Assembly (NCBI GenBank): GCA_934338065.1
Contig: CAKRGX010000003.1
Coordinates: 97,613-161,612, forward strand
DNA: 64,000 nucleotides
Reading direction: 5' to 3'
Origin: an uncultured Eubacterium sp.
GTDB taxonomy: Bacteria > Bacillota > Clostridia > Lachnospirales > Lachnospiraceae
Below are positions 56,321 to 64,000 of the stretch, piece by piece (within the stretch, counting starts at the first letter, position 1; each line of letters starts with the position of its first letter). Both the position numbers and the translations under genes were made by a program. The notes below the pieces were generated by a model that worked only from the letters and a program-made list of their open reading frames with translations, did no database searches and had not been told where the DNA came from.

Positions 56321-57706
56321 CTACCAGGGAAGATTTCCATCAAATTTATCCTGTCTTTTCTTTTTTGATGGTTTTATCGTTGGCCTCGCTGTTGTTTTCG
56401 CAATCACTTTACGCTCCGGTCCTTTTCCTATTGTAAGCACCTGCATGTAACTCCGGTTACAATATAAAACCTTTTTGCTGTATATTTTTTGGGAAACTAC
56501 CTTTCCTTTATTCTTTTTGGAGCTTATTTTCCATCGAACCGTTATTTTCAATTTTTTATTAAGCGTACGCAGCTTCTTGATTGCTTTGTTTTGTTTCATA
56601 CCCACAACATCGCACATTTCATACGTTTGTATAACAGGCGTTGAAACTGGTGATGGGGAATTTATAATAGGACGTTTTGTGCTAATTACTTTTGTTGCCA
56701 CCGGTTTCACCACTTTTACGGCTTCTTTCTTCGAAACGCTATATTGTTGTACCATAACAGCAAAAGCTCCTCCGATGATCAGGCAGACTACACCACCATA
56801 TCGTCTCCTTTTATTTATAGGTTTCTGTCTGCAATACAAGGCAGTACACAATTCATCCATAGAGGGATATCTTCTCTTCGCATCTATGGCCATTCCTTTC
56901 ATAATTGCCTGTTCTTTATAACGCTCCATGCCAATGTGCTTAAACTGCCATAGCGGTACAACCCGATCGCGAATCAGCCGTTTCACCGACTCATCCGGTC
57001 TTATACCGGTAAGCATAAAATACATCGTTGTACAGGCCCCATAAACATCCGTATACGCACCTTTCTCAGACTTTTCCATGTACTGTTCCTCTGCCGAATA
57101 GCCTCTCTTAAAAAAGACTGTCATTGTTTTACTATCCTGCATTTCCGAAAATCGGGCTGCACCAAAATCAATCAGTACTCCCCTATTATCTTTTGTCAAT
57201 ATAATATTATCTGGTGAAATGTCTCTATGTAGTAAACCTTCTTTGTGAATTTCCCCTAACGAACGAAGAATAGGCTCCATCACTGCTAACACGTTCTCCG
57301 GTTTCATTGGGCCCTGTCTTTCCACAAACTGTTTTACATTTTCCCCTTTTATTCGCTCCATCACCATATAAGCCGTTTGATTCTCATAAAAAAAGTCCTT
57401 CACCATAACAATACTGTCAAGAGATTCAAAACGAGCTAATATTCTTGCCTCGTTTACAAATTTCTCAAGTCCCTGAAAAAACAGTTTGCCGGAATCACCT
57501 TTGTACACAGTAATCTTTCGCTCTCTATTCATCCGCATTGCAAAACGACGTGGAAAAAATTCCTTAATCGATACCTGTTGTTGAAGCACCTTATCGTACC
57601 CCAGATAAACGATCCCCATTCCTCCCTCTTCGATTACATCTAAAATGATATATTTTTTGTTTAAAATCGTATCTTTTTTCAACCAATATCCTTCATACTC
57701 ATGCAT
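56321..57706 (-). CDS. Membrane Ser/Thr protein kinase with extracellular PASTA domain
   Basis: Order: Hanks-type kinase (about 19-290) with Gly-loop EEGGMGIVYLG, Lys48 in VSIKEF, HRDISPDNI (160-168) and DFGAARF (180-186); one TM (about 303-321); Pro/Ser/Thr linker; one PASTA-like domain (about 358-430; MCDVVGMKQNKAIKKLR, GKVVSQKIYSKKV); and a basic tail. PASTA kinases sense muropeptides and phosphorylate division and wall proteins. It is co-transcribed with the upstream Pro-Thr surface protein (16-nt gap). A scar of a close relative lies at 36888-37008. It is unlikely to be the main housekeeping PrkC, since no phosphatase or rsgA gene is adjacent. Confidence 0.9.
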   Translation of the reverse strand: MHEYEGYWLKKDTILNKKYIILDVIEEGGMGIVYLGYDKVLQQQVSIKEFFPRRFAMRMNRERKITVYKGDSGKLFFQGLEKFVNEARILARFESLDSIVMVKDFFYENQTAYMVMERIKGENVKQFVERQGPMKPENVLAVMEPILRSLGEIHKEGLLHRDISPDNIILTKDNRGVLIDFGAARFSEMQDSKTMTVFFKRGYSAEEQYMEKSEKGAYTDVYGACTTMYFMLTGIRPDESVKRLIRDRVVPLWQFKHIGMERYKEQAIMKGMAIDAKRRYPSMDELCTALYCRQKPINKRRRYGGVVCLIIGGAFAVMVQQYSVSKKEAVKVVKPVATKVISTKRPIINSPSPVSTPVIQTYEMCDVVGMKQNKAIKKLRTLNKKLKITVRWKISSKKNKGKVVSQKIYSKKVLYCNRSYMQVLTIGKGPERKVIAKTTARPTIKPSKKKRQDKFDGNLPW

Positions 57707-57722
57707 TATATGAATTCACCTT

Positions 57723-60011
57723 TTACAATTTAATTCTATATGCCTTAGACCACGGGCTTTTTTTATTCTTTTCGGAATAAGTTCTTATTTTCATATAGAT
57801 AATATGTCCGGAACTTATATATCGAAAACGATATCGCCCATGATTCCTCTTTATCATTTTCTTCTTAAATTTCAATTTTCTATACTTTCTATACTCACCC
57901 ATATAAATGTCGGCATACTTTCCTTCATACTTCAAAAATTTAATTTCTAAATACCGTTTTCCTGTCGTTGTTTTCTTTTTTTTCACAGAAATCTGTGGCT
58001 GTCTATAGGCAAATGTTTTTACCGAAACCACCTTGGCATGATCTTTTTTCTCCTTTCCCTGGCTAAATACCGGTAAAATCTTGTAGTAGTACAAAGTATT
58101 TTTCTTTACAGAAGAATCCAAATAATCATGTTTTTCTGCAGAAACTTCTCCTACTCTTTTATATGATCCCTGTACTCTACTACTTCGAAGCACCTCATAT
58201 TTTTTCGCCCCATCAAGACTTTTCCACACTAGTTTTATTTTATTATTACTAGTGCAATTCACCTTTATATTTTCTACGCTTTTTTTCTCATACAAAATAT
58301 TAGTCACTTCCATATTTCCCTGACTATTTCCCTGATGTTTTTCCGTAAGTAACGGCGTCTTTGCCGGTACACTTGTCGGCTCAAATGTTGATTTCCCAGT
58401 CGGTGTATTTAACGGTACGGTCGTTGGCAGCTGGGTTGGCTCTGCTGTTGGCGGCTGAGTCGGTTCTACCGTTGGCAGCTGGGTTGGCTCTGCTGTTGGC
58501 GGCTGAGTCGGTTTTACCGTTGGTGGCTGGGTCGGCTCTACCGTTGGTGGCTGGGTCGGCTCTACCGTTGGTGGCTGGGTCGGCTCTGCCGTTGGCGTGC
58601 TGGTTGGTGCCCCCGTTTCTTCTGCTGCACCATTTTCACTAAAACTCTCCCGTGGATCCACTTTTTCTTCCCATTTCAGAACCCGGTAAGAATATGCCTG
58701 CACAATATCTTTATTCGACCAACTGCAAAGATAAGTATCTTGCTGGCCTGGTTTTAACTTAGGAATCCACCTGCCATACCCCTTTCCGAGCATTCTACCA
58801 TCCTTATCATAAAAAGCAACAAGTGGTTTTACCGGGCGCATCTGGTGATTTGACTCATTTTTTATTCGTATCGACGCTGACAGATTACCACATATTAGAT
58901 CAATTGTCACCTTATCAAACGCCCACCATCTGCCATTTTCTACAAAACTTCTATTCATTTCAATGGAATTATTAGACAGATTATGCACATCTTCTCCCGA
59001 AAACCATTTATGTTTTTGCAAGAAATCTTTTCGTACAGACGATGGATCTGTTGTAGGAAGAGGACTGTCATTCTGCCATATTTCATCACTAAAATAAGTT
59101 TTTTTATCTTCCGGATCTTTTTTCGCCCAATTTTTCGCACACCAATCGTATGCATACAGTGCATGGTCGAGTGATGCACTGGCAATTAGTTGTACTGTTT
59201 GCCCGGGCTCTGTCTTATTTAATACCCCGCCATAATTTATGATTTCCTCTCCGCTTTTGTCAAAAAAATAAAAGTCAAATATAACCATGGGCAGTTCCTT
59301 ATCGGTCACATTGGTAACATCAGCTTTAATCAAAGTAGATTGGTTTTTAACATAAGTAATCAACATATTTTCAAATTTGTATCCGCCCATAATCCGAGGA
59401 CGGACTACATTTGGCGAACAATTCAGCCATGTATCCTCCGAAATCTGTTCTACCCAATCTGCTCGTCTTTGATAATCCTGATATGCACATGGCAAATCTT
59501 CGGTTTTATATTCTTTCTTTCCCTTTTCTGAAATGTATTCTACAAACCATGTTTTAGCAAATATAGCAGCATCTTCATCGTACTCACTCACTGTTGAATT
59601 CACTTGCAGATTGTCGGACACCCAGGAACCTCCGCTTGGCAATTCCCCGATTTCAGCTATGAAACAGGAGTAAAATTTATCATTATATCCATTCATAACA
59701 CCAAGTGAAATTCTCAAATCTTCATAATCTTTTTTTGAACGATTAACCACTTTCAGTTTCATTCTGGTGACACCGTTGATACGCTGCAACGCCATAGGTG
59801 TAATTTCAAGTTCGTCATAAGATCGCATCTGATACATTTCCGAACTGTCATTCACTAATTTCTCCCCATCCCACTCTACCCAGTTACAAAGACACTTCCA
59901 ATCATTCTCATCTTCGTCTTCTTCTGCCCTGGCAAACTGTGGAAAAATAAGCATACTTAAAAGTGACAAAATTAAAAGGATAGCTATCTGCTTCGCTTTT
60001 GTAATTTTCAT
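57723..60011 (-). CDS. Secreted Pro-Thr-linker surface protein with fibronectin-like C-terminus
   Basis: A signal peptide ends after FPQFARA (about 29). Two related beta-rich domains follow (about 35-250 and 325-450), resembling FxLYD/DUF-type extracellular modules (MKLKVVNRSKKDYEDLRIS). A Pro-Thr repeat region (about 470-545), then a fibronectin type III domain (about 590-665) and a Lys-rich second module end the protein. The ATG at 60011 has GGGG 6 nt upstream. It precedes the PASTA kinase gene by 16 nt, so it may be the surface partner of that kinase. The function is otherwise unknown. Confidence 0.78.
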   Translation of the reverse strand: MKITKAKQIAILLILSLLSMLIFPQFARAEEDEDENDWKCLCNWVEWDGEKLVNDSSEMYQMRSYDELEITPMALQRINGVTRMKLKVVNRSKKDYEDLRISLGVMNGYNDKFYSCFIAEIGELPSGGSWVSDNLQVNSTVSEYDEDAAIFAKTWFVEYISEKGKKEYKTEDLPCAYQDYQRRADWVEQISEDTWLNCSPNVVRPRIMGGYKFENMLITYVKNQSTLIKADVTNVTDKELPMVIFDFYFFDKSGEEIINYGGVLNKTEPGQTVQLIASASLDHALYAYDWCAKNWAKKDPEDKKTYFSDEIWQNDSPLPTTDPSSVRKDFLQKHKWFSGEDVHNLSNNSIEMNRSFVENGRWWAFDKVTIDLICGNLSASIRIKNESNHQMRPVKPLVAFYDKDGRMLGKGYGRWIPKLKPGQQDTYLCSWSNKDIVQAYSYRVLKWEEKVDPRESFSENGAAEETGAPTSTPTAEPTQPPTVEPTQPPTVEPTQPPTVKPTQPPTAEPTQLPTVEPTQPPTAEPTQLPTTVPLNTPTGKSTFEPTSVPAKTPLLTEKHQGNSQGNMEVTNILYEKKSVENIKVNCTSNNKIKLVWKSLDGAKKYEVLRSSRVQGSYKRVGEVSAEKHDYLDSSVKKNTLYYYKILPVFSQGKEKKDHAKVVSVKTFAYRQPQISVKKKKTTTGKRYLEIKFLKYEGKYADIYMGEYRKYRKLKFKKKMIKRNHGRYRFRYISSGHIIYMKIRTYSEKNKKSPWSKAYRIKL
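58423..58590 (-). repeat. Seven 24-bp tandem repeats encoding an 8-residue Pro-Thr-Gln unit
   Basis: Units begin GTTGGCAGCTGGGTTGGC or close variants on the plus strand and encode VEPTQPPT-like octamers. The first four units alternate between two types, giving a 48-bp higher-order repeat. Copy number is expected to vary in frame. Confidence 0.9.
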
Positions 60012-60150
60012 AATATTCCCCATTCCGCAAACGTGATTTACAATAGTTTCTTTACTATTATATACATTAAGATTGATTTCTGTCAATTTTTCAACTCTCA
60101 GCGAATTCTCAGTTTTTCTTTATCTTATAAACACATCCCGGAATGCTTTT

Positions 60151-60282
60151 CTAAGCAAATAGTTTCTCACAGTAAAGAAATCCCTGAATCGCAGGATTGG
60201 TATAATCTTTTTCCATCCCTTTTGGTATGGCTTCCAATAGATATCTGCGTATGTGTGCCCAGCAACAGTGATTTTTTACTCT
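60151..60282 (-). pseudogene. IS66-family transposase remnant
   Basis: Read on the minus strand, 43 codons give CCWAHIRRYLLEAIPKGMEK then DYTNPAIQGFLYCEKLFA before a stop. This is the conserved WAHxRR...NPA.QG..YC segment of IS66 TnpC. The rest of the gene and the element ends are missing. Confidence 0.82.
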
Positions 60283-60297
60283 TTATGTTACCGGGCT

Positions 60298-60630
60298 TTA
60301 TGATTTTGTCCGCTTTGATATGGTACTCCAGTCACCTCTTCCTTTTTTCGTATAAGCGCGGATCCGGATATAGTATTTCTTATTTTTCTTAAGACATTTT
60401 ATCGTTTTAGTTTTCACAGATGCTTTCTTGATTATAAGTTTCTTTGCCTTTTTCCCGTCAGGATTTTGGCTGTCGCCTACCGGTCCGGACGTTTCTGCCG
60501 ATGTTTGTGGCGACATGATATTCGCCGCCTGCTGTACTATTGCTGTCGGCATTGACGGCGTCACTGTGGGAGCTTTTCCAGTTTCTTTCCCAACATTCGT
60601 ACTTACCGTCCCCGTTGAATTCCTGAATAT
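60298..60630 (-). pseudogene. 3' remnant of a fibronectin-like surface protein
   Basis: The open frame (from a TGA at 60633 to the stop at 60298) reads a Thr/Pro-rich linker (APTVTPSMPTAIVQQ) and then KTIKCLKKNKKYYIRIRAYT and a DWSTISKRTKS end. This is the same Lys-rich tail style as in the cohesin protein and the surface protein at 57723-60011. There is no start codon with a ribosome site, and the 5' part is lost. Confidence 0.65.
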
Positions 60631-60827
60631 TCAGTACGCAGATACTCAAGTCGTTGCAGTTATAGTATTTAGTAACATAGAAAATCCTCCAATCGCTAAT
60701 TTTTGAACCCAATCATAGGTTTGTGCTATGTTAGCTCTCGTCTTAATTTCTGTAAACAACTTCTCAAAATCTTTCTTAAAAAGTTATATGAACTGTTCCG
60801 TTATTCGCCTGTCTGCGAAAAAAGTGC

Positions 60828-60862
60828 AAAAAATTAGAGCCAGCCTTTCGACTGACTCTAAT
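60828..60862 (-). terminator. Intrinsic terminator of the toxin-antitoxin operon
   Basis: On the minus strand ATTAGAG and CTCTAAT (with CAG/CTG above one mismatch) form a hairpin followed by TTTTTT. It starts 16 nt after the toxin stop codon. Confidence 0.85.
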
Positions 60863-60877
60863 CTACCCCAAAACATA

Positions 60878-61188
60878 TTATAATTTACTATGATAATTCT
60901 CTAACTGGTGGAATATACCAACTACATTCACAACATCCACTCTCACATCAAATATGACAATATAATTCATCTGTGGCACTACTGCCTCACGATATCCTTT
61001 CTTAGCAAGATAGGTGTCTCTACATTCAGGATACTGATATGGGTTATTTTCCAACCTGTCATATACAATATCTATGCTATCCAACAGATGTCTTGCTGCC
61101 TGTTTATTCTTTAAGCGATTAACCAGTGATATACAAGATTATCGAGCAATTCATCGGCGTGCTCAGTAACGTTCAATTTATAAGCCAT
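60878..61188 (-). pseudogene. RelE/ParE-family toxin, frameshifted
   Basis: The frame opens MAYKLNVTEHADELLDNLVYH at 61188, overlapping the antitoxin end by 11 nt as usual for such pairs. Near 61121-61128 one base seems missing; after it the frame continues VNRLKNKQAARHLLDSIDIV and on to GYREAVVPQMNYIVIFDVR, a RelE/ParE pattern. With one base restored the product is 103 residues, a normal size. An internal ATG at 61084 could give only the last 68 residues. Confidence 0.83.
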
Positions 61189-61438
61189 ACTTTGCCCTCG
61201 TTTCTTTCAATGCTGCTCTGGCATCTTTTACCTGTCCTGCCTCTATCTGCTTTTCAGATATCTCAATATCTCTATACATAGCAATTTGTTTCATCGTTGA
61301 CTCATAAATCTCCATGCTCATGATAACCATATCGCCATAACCATTTTTTGTTACATAAATCGGTTCCTCTGTCTTGTGACACATGTCAGAAATCTCTGAT
61401 GTATTTTTCAAATCTTTAATTGGAATTATTTGTGGCAT
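61178..61438 (-). CDS. Phd/YefM-family antitoxin
   Basis: The 86-residue protein has the typical N-terminal PQIIPIKDLKNTSEISDMCH fold for DNA binding, then PIYVTKNGYGDMVIMSMEIY, and a charged C-terminal tail (AGQVKDARAALKETRAKYGL) that would wrap the toxin. The ATG at 61438 has GGAGG 8 nt upstream. The partner toxin gene is frameshifted, so this may now be an orphan antitoxin. Confidence 0.9.
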   Translation of the reverse strand: MPQIIPIKDLKNTSEISDMCHKTEEPIYVTKNGYGDMVIMSMEIYESTMKQIAMYRDIEISEKQIEAGQVKDARAALKETRAKYGL

Positions 61439-61468
61439 AATAAACACCTCCTCATTTATATGGTCTAA

Positions 61469-61771
61469 TTATGCCATAATTATGACCTTTTTCAATCGAT
61501 TATTTCGTAAAGTGAATTTCGCTGACCAGAAAATTGGCTCAAAGCCGCTTAGGTATTGAAAAAGCATATGGGCTCTATTATGATAAGTTGTGTTTAATGA
61601 AGTGGTGTACCAGTCACTCTTTTTATGATCCACTGCTGTTGTGCAGTTATCGGATACGAGCATTGGTGTAACACCACCAAAGAAATCAAACATCTAGATA
61701 TGAGCTTTGATCCAGTTGCCTGTTTTCTCATTCATGTATGCTTTTACAAAAGCAGAAAATATTTCTCTACA
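61469..61771 (-). pseudogene. IS21-family transposase (IstA) remnant
   Basis: The minus strand reads REIFSAFVKAYMNEKTGNW then IKAHI, an in-frame TAG (61694-61696), and MFDFFGGVTPMLVSDNCTTA, which is the rve-domain stretch of IstA (FFGG..., D-N). After TYHNRAHM the similarity ends. The gene is both interrupted and truncated. Confidence 0.83.
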
Positions 61772-61843
61772 ATCCACAAGGCAAACCAAATAATGTCTCA
61801 TAGTTTAAACAAGAAATTCTATACTGCAATACCCACGTCTATA

Positions 61844-62452
61844 TTATTTATTTAATAAAAAATCAACATAATTCTCTTTTTCAAAATACATAGTTTGAAT
61901 ATCTAACACATGCAAACTACAATTTTCTACTTTAAATGACTTATTTTGATTATTCCACTCAATATTCTTCACAATGTGATATAAGATATTAATAACTCCA
62001 CTGTGTGTTACTACTAATATATTATCATTCATTTTATGTTTTTGACTCAAAAAATCCACAAACCAATTTTGAATACGATTATAGAAGTCATGCGGGCTCT
62101 CACCATTCGGATATCTTTCATTCATTCCTAAAGTATTAAAATATAGCCCCGGATATTTTTCTTCAGCTAGATTATTAGGCATCCCAGCTAAATCACCATT
62201 GTTCATCTCTCGAAGAGTTGTTTCTTTTATTATCGGTATTTCAAGTTTTTCAGCAATGAATTTTGCAGTTGACATGGCACGAGGCAAATCACTAGATACA
62301 ATATGCTTAACACAAAAAAGATCCTTATTTTTTAATAAATACTCTGCAAGTTTCAATGCTTGGTTTCTACCCTCATCTGTCAAATCAAAACTACTCCACC
62401 CTCCACGAACCCCCTCCTCGTCTTTACCATGTCTTACAAACAATAATTTCAT
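61844..62452 (-). CDS. Histidine phosphatase family protein (phosphoglycerate-mutase-like)
   Basis: The catalytic RHG motif is in LLFVRHGKDEEG (His8), the second His in VVTHSGVINIL, and DLTDEGRNQALKLAEYL is typical of the family. At 202 residues it is complete. Substrates of this family are varied (sugar phosphates, cobalamin intermediates, phosphoproteins), so none is assigned. GGGAG lies 4 nt before the ATG. It sits among decayed genes but looks intact. Confidence 0.9.
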   Translation of the reverse strand: MKLLFVRHGKDEEGVRGGWSSFDLTDEGRNQALKLAEYLLKNKDLFCVKHIVSSDLPRAMSTAKFIAEKLEIPIIKETTLREMNNGDLAGMPNNLAEEKYPGLYFNTLGMNERYPNGESPHDFYNRIQNWFVDFLSQKHKMNDNILVVTHSGVINILYHIVKNIEWNNQNKSFKVENCSLHVLDIQTMYFEKENYVDFLLNK

Positions 62453-62469
62453 AATACTCCCTTTCCTTC

Positions 62470-62985
62470 CTATAATGTCTCAAAATCGTATGGCAATATT
62501 CTCTTATCAGGTTCCGAATAACCATAAAATCTATTATCAATTACAAGTCTGTATTCTTCTTCGTTCGCCCAAGAATCAAGTTTTCGATAATTCTTCATTT
62601 GATATACTTTTCAATACTGTTCTCGCCATTTATTTTCATCCCGGAAAACATCATAGCAACAACTTATTCCATCTGTTCCAGTAAGCCGTTTTTTTATCTG
62701 CGGAAATGTTAGACATCCGAATGATTCAAAAAAATTTCTCTCAATTATTTCTCCTTTATACACAACTTTTTCAGCTTTTACAAAACGATTTTGTACAAAA
62801 ATAGATTGTTTCTCGTCTGTCTCATAAATTAAGCAACCCCCTTTATGACGATCCGCATAGTTTCCCCACATGGCAGAATTATAATAATCCTGTTCATCCG
62901 AAAGGAAAACAGACCATGATTTATTTTCGTACACCTGAAACTGTTTATCTTCTTCAGACAAGTTACACCAATCACAATTATCCAT
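62470..62985 (-). pseudogene. DUF2971-like gene interrupted by a nonsense codon
   Basis: The first 124 codons include the family pattern MWGNYADRHKGGCLIY and VVYKGEIIERNFF, then end at a TGA (62611-62613) after ENKWREQY. The same frame continues for 46 codons (KVYQMKNYRKLDSWANEEEY, then RLVIDNRFYG) to a TAG, which matches the usual W-x-x-E-x-E-Y-R-L end of DUF2971. One point mutation can explain the break. The ATG at 62985 has GGTG 6 nt upstream. Confidence 0.75.
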
Positions 62986-63177
62986 TTTATTCACCTACAA
63001 ATTCCGATTGAGATTTCACCTGTTTTAAGAGATTTAATAACTGTTATATTTTGTTATTAAATTCTCCGCAGGCCCTTGAAAACACTGGATTTATCGCAGA
63101 TGAGCTTTCCCTTATTGTTTCCCTTGTGTTATATCGTCCTACCAGTGCTTACGAACTCTGATAAGGGAAAATACAAG

Positions 63178-63216
63178 GGCACAGAGCAGATGTCCGGTGG
63201 ACATCTGCTCTGTGCC
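63178..63216. repeat. Perfect 18-bp palindromic hairpin with GGT loop
   Basis: GGCACAGAGCAGATGTCC is followed by GGT and its exact reverse complement GGACATCTGCTCTGTGCC. It is GC-rich in AT-rich surroundings, with no T-run behind it. It may be a REP-like element, a recombination or attachment site, or a bidirectional terminator. The rest of 62995-63353 contains no gene I can support. Confidence 0.8.
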
Positions 63217-63353
63217 GACCGAAGCGGCAGCGGAGACCAAGAAAATTATATAAAACAGTATAACACAAAATAAAAGTGACATGGTGAACTGATTGAAATG
63301 CTTCTTAATTTTTACAATTAATGATTGATTGAATAATAAGGAGATGGGATACG

Positions 63354-63589
63354 ATGAGAACAATATTTGCAGAATACAATCCACAATGCAACAGCATTGA
63401 TGTTTATACCAGTGCGGGATATATGCTCCGCATTAACTGCTGGGAAGCAGAAAAGAATTTAAAAACCACACCTGGATCTGATTGTGTTTTGACATCGCTT
63501 GCAATTGAGAGCCATTAGAATATGCAAGGTTATATCTTGATGAAAATTTGCAGATGTGGGTAGATGCTGAAGATTCCTTAGAATTATAA
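63354..63589 (+). pseudogene. Small DUF6061-like gene with frameshift
   Basis: AAGGAG lies 10 nt before an ATG that opens MRTIFAEYNPQCNSIDVYTS. After LAIES the frame hits a stop, but the next frame goes on with PLEYARLYLDENLQMWVDAE to a TAA, so one base seems lost near 63514-63520. Restored, it would be 78 residues, as in small proteins of this type. The family assignment is tentative. Confidence 0.55.
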
Positions 63590-63676
63590 AGTTTTGAACT
63601 GTGATTTGCAAGTCTTGAAAACATCAGTCATAATGTGTTTAACAGTTCCGATCCGGTTCCAAATGTACTTCGGATT

Positions 63677-63778
63677 CCCGGAACCGGATACTCCAGCAAT
63701 TCCCACAAGCTTATTTAGTGGAATATCCACATTAATATGTTTCAGATTATGAACATGTGCATTTCGAATTTTAATCAC
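63677..63778 (-). pseudogene. N-terminal fragment of a UvrA-like ABC ATPase
   Basis: 34 codons read MIKIRNAHVHNLKHINVDIP then LNKLVGIAGVSGSG, the start and Walker A of UvrA-type excinuclease proteins. The Walker A Lys and everything behind it are missing (SGSG is followed by NPKYIW). It is a scar, not a working gene. Confidence 0.78.
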
Positions 63779-63814
63779 ATTCGGATGATTCTGTTCCTTT
63801 ATGAAGCTACTTTG

Positions 63815-64000
63815 TTACACAATACTCATAAACCATTCCACCGTTTCAGGTGAATAATGGGAAAAGAACAAACTCTTTCCAGTATCAAGCACTTCCATCT
63901 GCTTCATTTCCTCATCTGTCAGTACAAAATCAAATACATTGAAATTCTCCTGCATTCGTTCTTCGTGCGTTGATTTTGGAATCACAACAACGCCATTCTG
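63815..64000 (-). CDS. Aldo/keto reductase, C-terminal end (cut by window edge)
   Basis: The last 61 codons are visible: [40 protein letters not shown] and the end [19 protein letters not shown] and the following R/N residues form the NADPH-binding site of aldo/keto reductases. The catalytic Tyr and Lys lie outside the window. Confidence 0.9.
   Translation of the reverse strand, partial: QNGVVVIPKSTHEERMQENFNVFDFVLTDEEMKQMEVLDTGKSLFFSHYSPETVEWFMSIV

Noticed and set aside
58361..58642. 93-codon plus-strand open frame of Leu/Ala/Val repeats
   Set aside because: It is the antisense reading of the 24-bp Pro-Thr repeats.
60458..60712. 84-codon open frame on the minus strand containing FNGDGKYE, which looks like a calcium-loop or dockerin scrap
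   Set aside because: It overlaps the fibronectin-tail remnant in another frame, has no ribosome site, and only one short motif fits; the linker-plus-tail frame explains the same DNA better.
63139..63384. 81-codon open frame across the 18-bp palindrome
   Set aside because: The frame is created by the palindrome, and no family or convincing ribosome site supports it.

Overview
This window reads as chromosomal DNA of a low-GC, spore-forming clostridial Firmicute, most likely a gut Lachnospiraceae. The support is an alpha/beta small acid-soluble spore protein, an anaerobic fermentation set (phosphoketolase and an [FeFe] hydrogenase), FtsEX next to an EnvC-like M23 protein and a CtpA-type protease, a NifS/NifU/MnmA group, and surface proteins with Pro-Thr linkers and lysine-rich fibronectin-like C-termini. 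No rRNA, tRNA or CRISPR array was recognised. The genus is inference.

From 1 to 36 kb the content is mostly core genes on the minus strand: the start of xpt behind a GH43 glycosidase and an AraC regulator; a spore protein; recU, a DJ-1 protein, an RluA pseudouridine synthase, a membrane protein, VanZ-like and M23 proteins; murI; a giant RND transporter; ctpA, envC-like, ftsX and ftsE; a PucR/CdaR regulator and the sugar-ABC ATPase msmX; yitT, a TagA-like protein and a LytR_C protein; an SDR reductase; mnmA, nifU, nifS and trmO; phosphoketolase; a hybrid histidine kinase; a DUF4846 protein with a 25-codon ORF; and a hydrogenase with a NuoF/GltD fusion partner.

From about 36.9 to 60 kb lies an accessory envelope locus, the most unusual part of the window. 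A run of minus-strand genes from 53.46 to 37.04 kb starts opposite an XRE regulator. It encodes a soluble three-zinc-ribbon protein, a membrane protein, two zinc-ribbon/TM proteins (one ending in a YARHG domain), a 1358-residue VWA protein, a secreted-type protein with a C-terminal zinc ribbon, a dockerin-bearing M14 peptidase, a cohesin-bearing CHAP amidase, a Big2/NlpC-P60 protein, and a 429-residue protein I do not recognise. A remnant of a Ser/Thr kinase follows. A related intact kinase with a PASTA domain lies at 56-58 kb behind another Pro-Thr-linker surface protein. The dockerin and cohesin sit on adjacent cell-wall-hydrolase genes, which suggests a non-cellulosomal, wall-remodelling surface complex. 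A CDF transporter and a GDSL hydrolase lie between the two groups.

From 60 to 64 kb the DNA is decayed: IS66 and IS21 transposase remnants, a fibronectin-like tail fragment, a Phd/ParE module whose toxin is frameshifted, a DUF2971 gene with a nonsense codon, a frameshifted small gene, a UvrA-like fragment, and a perfect 18-bp palindrome. A histidine phosphatase gene and the end of an aldo/keto reductase gene are intact there. Start codons were chosen by Shine-Dalgarno spacing where alternatives existed. Function calls rest on motif recognition by eye, not on database searches.
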